The notes beneath the pieces are model-generated. The model worked only from the letters and a program-made list of their open reading frames with translations, searched no databases and was not told where the DNA came from. Positions 46,344-57,209 of a DNA stretch of 64,000 nucleotides are shown here, one piece after another; the first letter of the stretch is position 1, and every line of letters begins with the position of its first letter. This DNA is from Haberlea rhodopensis (Eukaryota > Streptophyta > Magnoliopsida > Lamiales > Gesneriaceae), in the NCBI GenBank assembly GCA_907163345.1, contig CAJQUN010001179.1, forward strand, positions 31,294 through 95,293. Direction: 5' to 3'. The position numbers and the translations under genes were made by a program.

Positions 46344-47120
46344 CCAATGTATGACGAAAAAGATGTTGGAAAAGTATGAAAAATATTGTGATGTTTGCCA
46401 TGTCATGATGGGGGTTGCTGCTGTTTTAGATCCTAGGTAATAAAATGAAACTTGTTGAGTTTTACTTCCTTATAATTTATTGAGAAAGATCACAATTAAA
46501 CATAGATGAGATTCGAGAAAGTTGTTATAGTTTGTTGGTTGATTACCAATCGAGGGTTGGTGGTTCAAAACCGGTGGGGACGACAACATTGTCTCTTGTC
46601 TCTAGCTCTATTGATCAAATATATGATTCTTTGGATATGTTTGATCAGTTTGTGGCTTCAAGTATAAGTTCTACTACTTCAGCGTCCAGAGTTGGATATG
46701 TATATAGGATAGTGTGTCTTACCAAGAACTCTAGAGTTTGATATTCTTGTTTGGTGGAAGACAAATGGAGTTAAATATCCCAATTTACAGAAGTTGGCAA
46801 GGGATGTTTTAGTTATTCATGTTTCAACTGTTGCATCTGAATCTGCTTTTAGTAGTAGTGGAAGATTGATTGGTCCTCATTGTAGTAGACTTCATCCAAG
46901 AACTGTTAAGGCATTAATGTGTTCTCGTCGTTGGTTGTGGAATGATGTGAAAGGTAAATAAAATTTGTAAGTCTTTTTATGATTATATTATGCACCGTAA
47001 AGTTCACACAATCTACATTTTTGACTTGTAGGTGCTTGTTCTACTGCATGTAGTTTATCAACTTGTCCTTCATTATTTGACGAGGAAGAAGATGATGAAG
47101 AATTCACTGATCTACCGTAA
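46344..47120 (+). pseudogene. hAT transposase, C-terminal part
   Basis: The frame continues from 28677. A block ending GVAAVLDPR is followed by a one-base frame break (near 46438), then VDYQSRVGGS. The hAT dimerisation domain follows (WWKTNGVKYPNLQKLARDVL, then VASESAFSSSGRLIG). A small intron is likely at 46954-47031 (G|GTAAATA...TTGTAG|G). The last exon ends in an acidic tail (DEEEDDEEF) with a stop at 47118-47120. At least two frame breaks in this part make it a dead copy. Confidence 0.85.
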
Positions 47121-47683
47121 TAACTTTGTAAATGCTAACTCTTAGTTTTCATTTTTGAGTTTTGATTGATGCACTGTTTTGTTGTTTAATTTAGTTACAA
47201 TTCCTATTCAATGTGTTCAATAATTAATCATAAGGCGCTTTTTTGGTTAAGATATGAAACAATAACAAAGAATCCAATTCTATATCCAAAGAGTGAATGC
47301 CATTCTATAGACATAGTTGAACTCCGAAAAGTAGAGATTTTGCTTCAGCCTGAACATTAGAAAGATGACCGAAGTTAATTGAGAAACCAAGAATGAAGTT
47401 ACCATCCATGTCTCGAACCACTCCGCCTCCGCCACTTGTTTCCTTTAGACGCACTTTCTATGTTCAATTTAAATCGGTTACTTGTAGGGCTCTATTAATG
47501 CTCAATCATAAACTGATCAAATGCCCAACATTATATGCAACTTGTACCCAAAAAAAAAAACGGGTTGAACCTGCCGGGTCACGGGTCCTAGCGGGGCGGG
47601 GCAAGGCAGGGCAGGTCCTGTATTTTTTTAAAAAAAGCGGGGCAGGTCCCGGTTTGGCCAAACCCGTCCCATTGCCATCCCTA
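47121..47683 (+). other. hAT 3' non-coding part and right terminal repeat
   Basis: A+T-rich tail, then subterminal GGGGC/GGCAGG/GGTCC motifs at 47560-47665 mirroring the left end. The inverted terminal repeat ends at 47683. Confidence 0.75.
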
Positions 47684-47691
47684 CCACGAAC
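47684..47691. repeat. 8-bp TSD of the hAT element, right copy
   Basis: CCACGAAC, one mismatch to 26768-26775. Confidence 0.85.
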
Positions 47692-49460
47692 GCAAACAGA
47701 ATATTTCCAAGATATTAATAAGTCGGTGCATGTGAATTAGATGCACCGTTGAGCTATCGGTGCATGTAAATTACATGTACTGATAGACTCATTCTTTATT
47801 TAACCGAAAACATAGTCACGAGACATCTCAAATACACTTTAATTTTGAGTTTCACATTCAAAATCTACAAAACAAATCATTTTTCATTGAAGAATTTTTT
47901 GTCAATTTCAATTTACCGAGCTATTGCTTCTCCCAACAAAACCAAGCAGAATATTTCCCAGATTTTAGTAAGTCGATGCATGTGAATTGCATGCACCACT
48001 GAGTCTATCGGTGCATGTAAATTATATGCACCCATAAACTCATACTGCATTTAACCAAAAACATAGTCATGAGACATTTCAAATACACTTTAATTTTAAG
48101 TTTCACATTCAAAATCTACAAATGAAATATTTTCTCATTGATGAATTTTTTGTCAATTTCAATCCATCAAGCTACTGCTCCTCCCACCAACGCAAGCAGA
48201 ATATTTATGAATTACATGCACCGTTGAGTCTATCGATGCATGTAAATTACATGCACCGATCGACTTATATTGTATTCAACCAAACATATAGTCATGAAAC
48301 ATCTCAAATACACTGTAATTTTGAGTTTTGCATTCAAAATCTATAAAAGAAAATCATTTCTCATTGAAGAATTTTTTGTCAATTTCAATTCTCCGAGCTA
48401 CTGCTCCTCCCAACCAATCCAAGCTGAATATTTCAAAGATTTTATTAAGTCGGTGCATGTGAATTACATGCACCACTGAGTATATCGGTGCATGTAAGAT
48501 TCATGCACCAATAGACTCATAATGTATTTAACCAAAAACATAGTTATCGAATATCTTAAATACACTTTAATTTGAGTTTCACATTCAAAATGTACAAAAG
48601 AAATCATTTCTCATTGAAGAATATTTTGTCAATATCAATTCACCGAGCTACTGCTCCTCCCAACCAACACAAGATTTCCAAGATTTTAGTAAGTCGGTGC
48701 ATGTGATGCACCGCTGAGCTATCGGTGCATGTAACTGATAGACTCATACTTTATTAACCAAAAACATTGTCACGGGACATCTCAAATACACTTAAATTTT
48801 GAGTTTCACATTCAAAATCTACAAAAGAAATCATTTCTCATTGAAGAAATTTTTGCCAATTTCAATTTACCGAGCTACTGCTCCTCCCAACAAAACCAAG
48901 CAGAATATTTTCAAGATTTTAGTAAGTCGGTGCATGTGAATTTCATGCACCACTGGGTCTATCGGTGTATGTAAATTACATGCACCCATAGACTCTATCT
49001 GTATTTAACCAAAAACAGTCATGAGACATCTCAATGCACTTTAATTTTGAGTTTCACATTCAAAATCTACAGATGAAATATTTTCTCATTGAAGAACTTT
49101 TTGTCAATTCAATTCACCGAGCTACTGCTCCTCCCACCAACGCAAGCAGAATATTTCCAAGATTTAGTAAGTCGGTGCATGTGAATTACATGCACCGTTG
49201 AGTATATCGGTGCATGTAAGTTACATGCACCAATCGATTCATACTGTATTGAACCAAAAATATAGTCATGAAACATCTCAAATACACTGTAATTTTGAGT
49301 TTTACATTCAGAATCTATAAAAAGAATATCATTTCTCATTGAAGAATTTTTTGTCAATTTCATTTCCCCGAGCTACTGCTCCTCCCAACCAATCCAAGCA
49401 GAATATTTCAAAGATTTTATAAGTCGATACATGTGAATTACATGCACGGCTGAGTCAATA
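47692..49460. repeat. palindromic satellite, right part (about 8 units)
   Basis: Unit heads at 47722, 47972, about 48209 (head partly lost), 48449, 48693, 48926, 49171 and 49423, with spacing about 233-252 bp. Each normal unit begins GTCGGTGCATGTGAATTACA and has a second palindrome about 30 bp later. The body is conserved (TCATGAGACATCTCAAATAC, then TTTTGAGTTTCACATTCAAA). The last unit is truncated. It ends about 690 bp before the EngB-type gene. Confidence 0.92.
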
Positions 49461-50146
49461 GACTCATACACTGTAATATATCTCCATAATTCATGTGCCA
49501 CCCAATACAATTTTTTTTTTTTGTTCTTATTATAAAGTATTTTCTTGTTCAACTTTATCGGTGTGTTTTTGTATCTAAAATCATAATATTTCAGACACTC
49601 CAAATTTAACTAAAGCCATATTTAAACATCTACTTAAACAGTAAATTGAAGTTAAGAGACATTTTGACAAACATATGATATGCACAAGAATTGAAATAAC
49701 AATTCAATGCTAATTGTAGCACAAAAATCCATAAAACGTCACAAAAATCCATAAAGAGAAGTAGAAGAAGAAGATGTTTTTTGTGACCATACATCCATTG
49801 ACATTCTTTAATCTTCACAACAACCATACATTCTTCAATCAATATGATCAAAAAAAAAAAATTACATTATTCAATCTTCACAACAGAGGCTTTCTAGCAG
49901 GAGTTATCTGCTTTAGGATATCAATTTCCTTTCTAGTTCCGCTTTTCAGTCCTGTTTTAGTTTGGTTGTCAGTGATTTTTATCGTTGATGTCGTTTATGT
50001 TATAATTACCGGTTATGTTAACTTTCGTTAATATATTATTTTAATGTTAAACAAAAAAACATGACAAGAAAATATATTAAATTGATTTCATTTATTTTTC
50101 TCGAAGTTCTAATGCACCGTCCTTAGTATCCAACAGTCCAACTCAG
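49461..50146. other. A+T-rich intergenic region, promoter side of the EngB-type gene
   Basis: No gene or repeat is recognised. Poly-A/T runs occur at 49510-49525 and 49850-49860. The gene's promoter should lie here, but no single TATA box stands out. Confidence 0.4.
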
Positions 50147-52799
50147 ATGCTGAAGCTAAGGCCTCGAGGGTTCACCACCGATTTCTCCTCGTTCTTCAAT
50201 TTCCCATCTCCTCATCTCCGCAGTACTTTCTCCCCTTCTCTCTCGTTTACCCGCTCCATATCTCAACTACCAAATGCCACCGCGAAGACCCCTAGTCTGT
50301 CGGAGACCTCCGAATCCTCCCGCTTCGCACAGAAAGTACTGTTCGTGCCGCCGGGTGTGAGCCCGGATGAAGTTACCGACGATATGGTCCTACCTGGGTC
50401 TAATATTGTGCTTGGACCCTACGCTGGCGATGCGAAAGTTAAAGAGGTTGAGTTTGTGAAGAGCAGTAATCGGGCCAAGGATTGTCCTAAAGATGACCGG
50501 CCGGAATTTGCCATGTTGGGTCGATCAAATGTTGGCAAGTCATCGCTTATTAACTTTTTGGTTCGCAAAAAAGATGTTGCTCTCACTTCTAAAAAACCAG
50601 GTTTTTTCTATATCCGTTTCTTTTAAGTCGGAAATCGGAATTGACTTTGCCTTTTCTCTTGAAATTGAGAGAATATTGAATGTTTTGCAGGAAAGACTCA
50701 GTTGATTAATCATTTCTTGATTAATAAAAGTTGGTACATTGTGGATTTGCCCGGTTATGGGTAAGCAATTGTAGCTACTTTGTATCTACTTTTGTAATGA
50801 ATTTGTGTGTATTTTCTTGAATCTTATATGTTCTGGGCTAGTTAATTGACATTTAGACTTACGAGTAGCTTTTGGCTTATTTGTTTTTGAAAGTTTGCGG
50901 CCATTTTTCTGTTATGTGATTTGGGTATTGATCTGGTTTGGTCAAGTTAGCTTTGATAAGAGTGTTTATTTCATATTTCATGATTTATATGGTATAAGGG
51001 GCTAATTGAGAAAAAATCCTCTGAAATATCTCCAAATATTTTAAATTAATCTGAATTTAGATGTCTCAGTCAAAGTATATTTATAATTGTAGTAATAATA
51101 TAAATATGATTTTTCTTCTTTGTTATACAACAAGCTAAGAACTATAAATATTTCCGAGAGGTTATGCTAAAAGAAGAAAAAGATATTTATTTTTTTCATT
51201 ATATCCAGAACAACATTTTCGATTTCGAGAACTCTAAGTTCGAGATAATTTTATTCATAGTTACATAAACACACGTGTACTCAGCCATCAACTTAAGTTT
51301 ATTAAGTCTTCATCAGTATTTTGGTCCTTCGAAATAATGGAGGGCATGTAATTCTATTTAACCATGGTGTAAGACTCGAAGAATGTTCTATGAGGGGCTG
51401 TAATGGGCCAAAATATGCTTGTTGCAATCCAAAGAAATCACGTAGAAGATTCATGCATTTGGAAGTTCAAAGCTAAGGATAGTATCTTAGTTATCAATTT
51501 CCATAGGACTCTGGCCTTTTATCTTCTAGTTATATTTATTTTAAATAAGAAAAATTATCTCATGATAAAATCGTAGGATTTGGTTTAGGATTTTATTTCA
51601 GTATTAGCGTTTTGGATTTGGGATTTTGCACGTTTACTTGTGTATAGGAGAGCAAGTTTCAATAATTCATTCAATCATTTTCTGAAAAAATTTGTGTTCA
51701 AAAAAGATCTGAGTTCGCTCCCTTCATCACCTCGTAACGCGATCCATAATTCGGGATCATAACGGGGGCCATTTAAATTTCAAACTAGTTGGAACAAGTA
51801 AATAAATCAATGATGGTAAGAGTGGTTCCGGCTATACATTAACCATGTGACTACTGCAACCGTCCTCTTTTGTTCAGGCTTTACACTCGCAACTTTAAGT
51901 TACTCCATAGACAGTACTTATTAGACTTGAGATATTCAATAAAATGCCTAAAGTTAATGCATGTATGCAGGCGACTGATCAAATGTAAGAATAGGAATTC
52001 TCGTGGTTCATTTTAGGGGACAATTGCTTCAAATCAAGCTGTTGGTTTCCTATGGTTTGCGTTCGAGTTTAAATAGCAACTTGTTCGTGTGTAGAAGGGC
52101 AAGAACATTAGTAAAAAGAAAAACCCACATGCAAGACCTCCTACCTAGTTTCCTTGATAATTTTCTTAAAATGTGATGCTTTAGCATGTAAATGTATTGT
52201 GTTTCTGTTTGCACCTTATGTGAACAATTTTTTCTTAGCGCCATGTTTCTGAACCATGTGTGAACGACTTCTTTCCAAACAAGCCTTCTTTTTCTTACAG
52301 TTTACATTTATCTACAGTTTTGCTAACGCCCCTGATTCTGCAAGAATGGATTGGTCCTCGTTCACTAAAGGCTACTTTCTGAACCGAGAAACTTTGGTAT
52401 CTGTCCTACTTCTAGTTGATGCAAGTGTTCCACCCAAGAAAATTGACCTTGATTGTGCAAATTGGCTTGGCCGAAACAATGTATGTTATTTTTTATTTCT
52501 GCATCTTGAGTAGTTCAAAAAACCATCTACAATATTATCTCACCTCTTTCATTATTATATATGTTTATTTTTAGATACCAATGACTTTTGTTTTCACAAA
52601 GTGTGACAAAACGAAAGTTGGTAAAGGGAGAAGGCCCGATGAGAACATAAGAGATTTTCAAGAACTGATCAGAGAAAATTATCGGCAACATCCTTCATGG
52701 ATAATGACCAGCAGCGTCACAGGTCTGGGCAGAGATGAGCTTCTTTACACATGTCTCAGCTTAGGAACTATTGGAATAACGAGTAGTAGCATGGTGTAA
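50147..52799 (+). CDS. organellar EngB/YihA-type GTP-binding protein
   Basis: Four exons: 50147-50600, 50691-50760, 52318-52480 and 52575-52799, all with GT-AG introns and matching phases, giving 303 residues. Residues 1-60 are rich in Ser, Phe and Pro with few acids, like a plastid or mitochondrial transit peptide. The GTPase motifs are G1 GRSNVGKSS (125-133), a switch region around KKPGKTQ, G3 DLPGYG (170-175), G4 TKCD (237-240) and G5 TSSVTG (274-279). In bacteria EngB helps assemble the large ribosomal subunit. The plant form (EMB2001-like) probably does so in organelles. The last 17 residues read out of the family frame: a one-base shift near 52740-52747 would give the usual HMSQLRNYW end with a stop at 52784-52786. 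Confidence 0.92.
50761..52317 (+). other. intron 2 of the EngB-type gene
   Basis: 1557 nt, G|GTAAGC to TCTACAG|T. The part at about 51350-51780 resembles a decayed LTR end (TATTCATTCAATCATTTT-like leader text followed by a CGATCCATAATTCGGGATC palindrome-like block), but no ends or TSD are found. Confidence 0.6.
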
Positions 52800-52820
52800 T
52801 CCAGATGTTTGTTGAAAGGC

Positions 52821-52886
52821 CTAGGAAGAGAACATAGGTTGTCTAGGAAGAGAACATAGGTTGTCTAGGAAGAGAACATAGGTTGT
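52821..52886. repeat. 22-bp triple repeat after the EngB-type stop
   Basis: Three perfect copies of a 22-bp unit (CTAGGAAGAGAACATAGGTT plus GT) at 52821, 52843 and 52865. It begins 21 bp after the stop, so it is probably in the 3' UTR. Confidence 0.95.
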
Positions 52887-53024
52887 TGAGAAAACGATTA
52901 AAGTGTTATTCTTGGCATGTCTCGTATGCTACATTGGTTTTTATCTTTTGGCACGTAGTAACTCATCACACTTTTCTTTAACACACAATATTTATCAGTT
53001 ATGTTTTAATGTTCGAATTCAAAA

Positions 53025-54684
53025 CTATAAGTGCACGGTGTCAAGTTTTAGTATAGTAAAAAGAAGTAAGGATATCGTACTCACATTGACTATCGGTAAT
53101 TACCAGATTTAATTAGCTTAACTATATTTAGCATACGAATTTGTTATGAGTAATTAAATAATTAATAACTAGAATTTAAGAAGTAACCAAACCACAAAAA
53201 GAGAATAAAGTAAACAATAGAGAAAATTTTCGAGACTTTACTTCACTTAGGTAATCACCCACAATTCATCTACTAGTTATGATCGAGATTAATGCATTAA
53301 GGTGACGAGTCTTCTGGGAATATCTAGGGGTGAGTAAAAGTTCGGTTAAACCGAACAACACGAAGAAACCGAACTAATTTGGAAAATCGGTTCGGTTATT
53401 TCGAAAATTCGGTTTTAATTTTTAAAAAAATCGGTTAATTCGGTTCGGTTTCGGTTTTTATTTTAAAAATATCGGTTAACCGAATAAACCAAAATTTTTA
53501 ATTTTTTAATATTTTTTAAAAAATTTAAAAACAATTATTTTTTTTTAAAAAAATTATTTATTATCATGCTTTATTTAAATATTACATTTTAATTTTTAAA
53601 ACCAAATTTTTTAATTTTTTTAATTTTTAAATCAAATTATCTAATTGTATATTTTTTTATTTTTTTTAAAAAAATATCGATTAATTCGGTTACAAACCGA
53701 AGTAATCAATTTTTTATCGGTTCGGTCGGTTCGGTTTTCAAAGTATAATTCGGTCGGTTCGGTTAGACGAAAAACAATTCGGTCTGTTCGGTTTTTGGAA
53801 AATTCGGTTCGATCGATTCGGTGCTGACCGATTGCTCACCCCTAGGAATATCTAATATACTCTATCGAGCTATTAAACTTAATACAATTTGCAGTAAATA
53901 ACTCTCGTTCACTTATTTAACAAATCAATATCGCAAAAGCTTTATGAAAACTTTTAGCCTTCGATTACTAGATATTTATAGCTATCACACATGTATTTGA
54001 CGTCATCTCTTGATCTCAGTATGAAATCCACGGTATGAGTTATTCGTTGTGTATCACAATATTATCTCTTGATCTCAATCGCAATACTAAGATCATTCAA
54101 AGGGTATCTAATTCCTTAAAAGCATTAAAATCATAACACAAACGCAAAGATAACAAAAACTCAATAAAAAACTAGACTTAAAATCGTGAGTTCATACAAA
54201 AGATTCCCTCGTCTCGATAAACTAACTTAGTCTAGCATTATAACAGAAAACAATGTTTTAGTATAGCAAACAACATAAAAAAAAGTAAAAATTCGAATGT
54301 AAAACCAACACAAAGTTCAGAACTATGCATAAACGCTAGAAGTTGACTCCTTATGTTGGTCCGATGTTCCGTCTCTAGCTGTGTTGCTTGGATCTTCAAT
54401 CTTGTGTATGTCGGCTCCTCCCAATCTTAGGGTTAAAAGTCTGATAAAAGTCCCTTTTTTGGTGAAAATATGCCCTTATATAGTAGGTGGGACGAGCCCA
54501 TGAAAATATAGTAGGTATGATAGCCCAAACTCTTGAAAAAGAAAAGAAATTCGCGCATGATTCGGAAGGAGACCGATCTCCAATTTTTTAGGCGATCTAT
54601 CGTTTCCTGCCTTCTTTCTTGTTGAGATCGATCTCTGATCGCTATTTATTTAAAGCAATAAAATATCAAAGCAACACGATTTAA
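53025..54684. repeat. unclassified dispersed repeat, copy R1
   Basis: Starts near GTGCACGGTGTCAAGTTTTA and shares a long co-linear order with 54685-56010: CTATCGAGCTAT, CGTTCAC, TCTTGATCTCA blocks and a GATC-rich part at 54570-54640. No coding sequence is seen. It contains the hAT MITE 53325-53844 and is truncated at the right by R2. Confidence 0.65.
53325..53844. mobile_element. hAT-type MITE with GGTTCGGTT repeats
   Basis: 520 bp with inverted ends TAGGGGTGAG/CTCACCCCTA and an 8-bp TSD GGAATATC at 53317-53324 and 53845-53852. The interior is A+T-rich, flanked by repeated TTCGGTT/AACCGAA motifs. Non-coding. Confidence 0.92.
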
Positions 54685-56010
54685 CCGCAGGTGCACGATG
54701 TCAAGTTTTAGTATAGATATGAAGAATAAGGATTGTCGAACTCACATGGACTAACAAGCAAGTACCAAATAAAATTTCATATTTAACCTACAATAATTAA
54801 TTAATAAGTTAACTAATAACTAAATTAAACTACTCCAATCCAACCAAAACAATCGATGATCACGAGAAAAGTCCACAAGAAAGAATTATCAAGACAATGA
54901 TTCACATAAGCAACCCTTACAATTCTTTTCTTCATACATCTCTAAGGTGACGGGTTTTCCGAATTTAATATAATCTATCGAGCTATATTAAATCTAACAC
55001 CAAATTGCAACACGTAACTTTCGTTCACCTACTTAACAATTCGATATTGAATGAAACTTTATGAAAACCACTAACTTTAGATTAAATAACCTAAAGCTAT
55101 CACTCGTATGTGATGTTATCTTTCGATCTAATCTTAAACACACGGCATGAATTACTATGTCGTATTATAATTTTATCTTTCGATCTCAATTATAATAACT
55201 AGAATCATCCAAAGGTGGTCAAACCTTGAAAAGAATTAAGAACAATAAGACATGCACATAGAAGACGTAGGAATTCAATCACAATATCAAATGAATAATT
55301 ATGTTCAAGATATCTCTCAATCATCAAAGCACAACAAATCCAATATTCATTCAAAACTAAAATAGAAAAGTAAAAGCAAACTCCCAAGTCGACTTCGTTC
55401 GTTGATTCTCGATCCTTCCCTCGCTTCTTTCTCGATCGTGCTCCTCGATTATCTTGTTGGCTTGTTCCAATTCCTAGGATGGGTTGAAGGATGGAGGTGG
55501 ATGATTGTGATATGGATGATGGATGCTATTCCTAGGTTGTAAAGTCTGAATCTAGGTGTGATTTTCGTGTTTAATTTATAGATGCAAAGAAATCTTGAGC
55601 TTCCTTATTTGACACAATCTCTATAAGGAATTTATTTTCCAGAAAACTCTTCCGGGCGATCGATCGAGCAGATGGGGAGATCGAGATCGAGCAAATTTTC
55701 TGGATCAGCCGATCGATCGAGATGATGTCTCGATCGATCGAGCTCTGATTTACTTTTCTTTTTTTCTTTTCTTTTCTTCCTGTCTTCGACGCGTTCGCTC
55801 GGTTTGGTCAGTTTTCATCATTTTTGGCTCATTTTCTTTACTTTTATGCATTTCAACATTGATTCCTGAAACATAGAAATATACCAAAAAACGTAAAATC
55901 GTACAGGAATCATTACGAAATCCATTAGAAAATCACAGTAAATAAGTGTAAAAACGTCACTTATTAACTTCCCAAAACTTATCACTTGATCGTCCTCGAT
56001 TAAAACAAGG
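54685..56010. repeat. unclassified dispersed repeat, copy R2
   Basis: Starts near GTGCACGATGTCAAGTTTTA and ends near TCACTTGATCGTCCTCGATT. Same order of blocks as R1 at clearly lower identity than the LTR pairs here. Possibly an old LTR or LTR-like element. No terminal repeat or TSD could be fixed. Confidence 0.6.
55655..55744. repeat. GATCGATC palindrome cluster in R2
   Basis: Three intact GATCGATC cores plus GAGATCGAGATCGAG. R1 has a decayed counterpart (GCGATCTATCG, GAGATCGATCTC) in the same relative place. Confidence 0.8.
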
Positions 56011-57209
56011 TAGAGTTCATTCTCGATACTTGAAACAAATTATTTCACGACTTGCATTATTCTCAGAATTCTCACACACACATTCAAAAGTTGAACAATA
56101 CATGTTTTATCATAAATCAAGTAACAAATTGCAAACTTGGAACGTGTGTGTGTGCTATAGTCAATATCAAGATTCATGCATATCTTCAAGATCAAATTAT
56201 GCTAATAAACTCAAAGTCAAGATTACTATCAAGCATCCCATATGTCTATTGTCAAACAACTTCTTCACTGATGATAGTTGTTCCCCAGACTTGGATCAAA
56301 AGGTCTTTTTAAGCTTGTAATTGTTGGCCTATGGAAGAATAAAAAACACAAGAAACATGACACTCTTACACCTGAACATTCCAATTGGTGCATCTTCATA
56401 CTTGAATCCAGCATCTCAGTAAAGTTGGGAGAAGAAAAGCTGGTTATGATTTTGTTAATCTGAGGGAATTTCTTCAAAAGCATCCAATAAAAACAAGGTT
56501 CTCTTAGATTAAAATAATTGGCCTCCATGATTGGAAAAATCATACTTACAAAATTAGATAAAGCCCATCTTCCCTTGACAACCTCTGCGAGAAATGTCGT
56601 TCGTTGGTCGATCACCTATATGAAGCCTATCGTATGGTAGATGCACTCCTTGTCGTGTGCCTTTAAATCGAACACCATCTCCATTCCGAACGTCGTCATC
56701 TCTGCCTCACACCAACGATGCCGAAAAGCAATTGGACTCTTCACATGGATACAAATGGTGTTCTGAATATTTTGATGGGACTAATATGAATATAGTCAGA
56801 TTAAGGGTTCTGTTTTGGTGATGAAACTTGAAGTTTGTTGGGTTTCTTTCTTGGGGCAGCAAGAATTTGAACATACAGGGAATGTTTCATATTGCTTAAG
56901 CGAAGGAAGATTCTACACTTTGTTATTTTATATCTCAGTTGGTGACGGGCGGAACACTACATCCACGATGGCAGTTTAACAGCAATTAAACAAAGCACAG
57001 TAAATCCAAAATCAAAGATAAGTCTCCTTATCTCTCTTTCGGCATGCATTAAATTTAAGTTTTTAAAAAAACATTATGGTTCTTTTATAATGATTTTTAG
57101 TTTACAAAACTCCCTACAAGTAAAATCAGTTATTTGGGTTCTTCAACGGACCCATAATATTTCTTTGATCAAAAAGAAATTTTTTATAATCAACGATTTT
57201 CAACTACGA
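56011..57209. other. intergenic region, nothing recognised
   Basis: Short open frames on both strands (for example 56265-56615 minus, 116 codons) show no motif I know. The base composition is ordinary for plant intergenic DNA. Confidence 0.4.

Larger units (their letters stand above)
26776..47683 (+). mobile_element. hAT-family DNA transposon, split by nested LTR elements
   Basis: The ends are inverted: TAGAGATGGCAATGGGACGG at the left and TAGGGATGGCAATGGGACGG read inward from the right, one mismatch. The TSD is 8 bp as expected for hAT. Subterminal GGGTC/GGCAGG-type repeats flank a BED-finger transposase gene of the RICESLEEPER/Tam3 kind. Without the nested H element it is about 3.2 kb, an ordinary hAT size. 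It lies inside the palindromic satellite. Confidence 0.92.

Noticed and set aside
47692..49460. Helitron ends, because of hairpins near unit borders
   Set aside because: I could not find consistent TC start and CTRR end with A/T target for the units. They are simply head-to-tail repeats.
51350..51780. Solo LTR within the EngB-type intron
   Set aside because: Some LTR-like words, but no terminal repeats or TSD could be found. Mentioned only as a possibility.
56265..56615. 116-codon open frame on the minus strand
   Set aside because: No recognisable motif, no splice or start support. Treated as chance.
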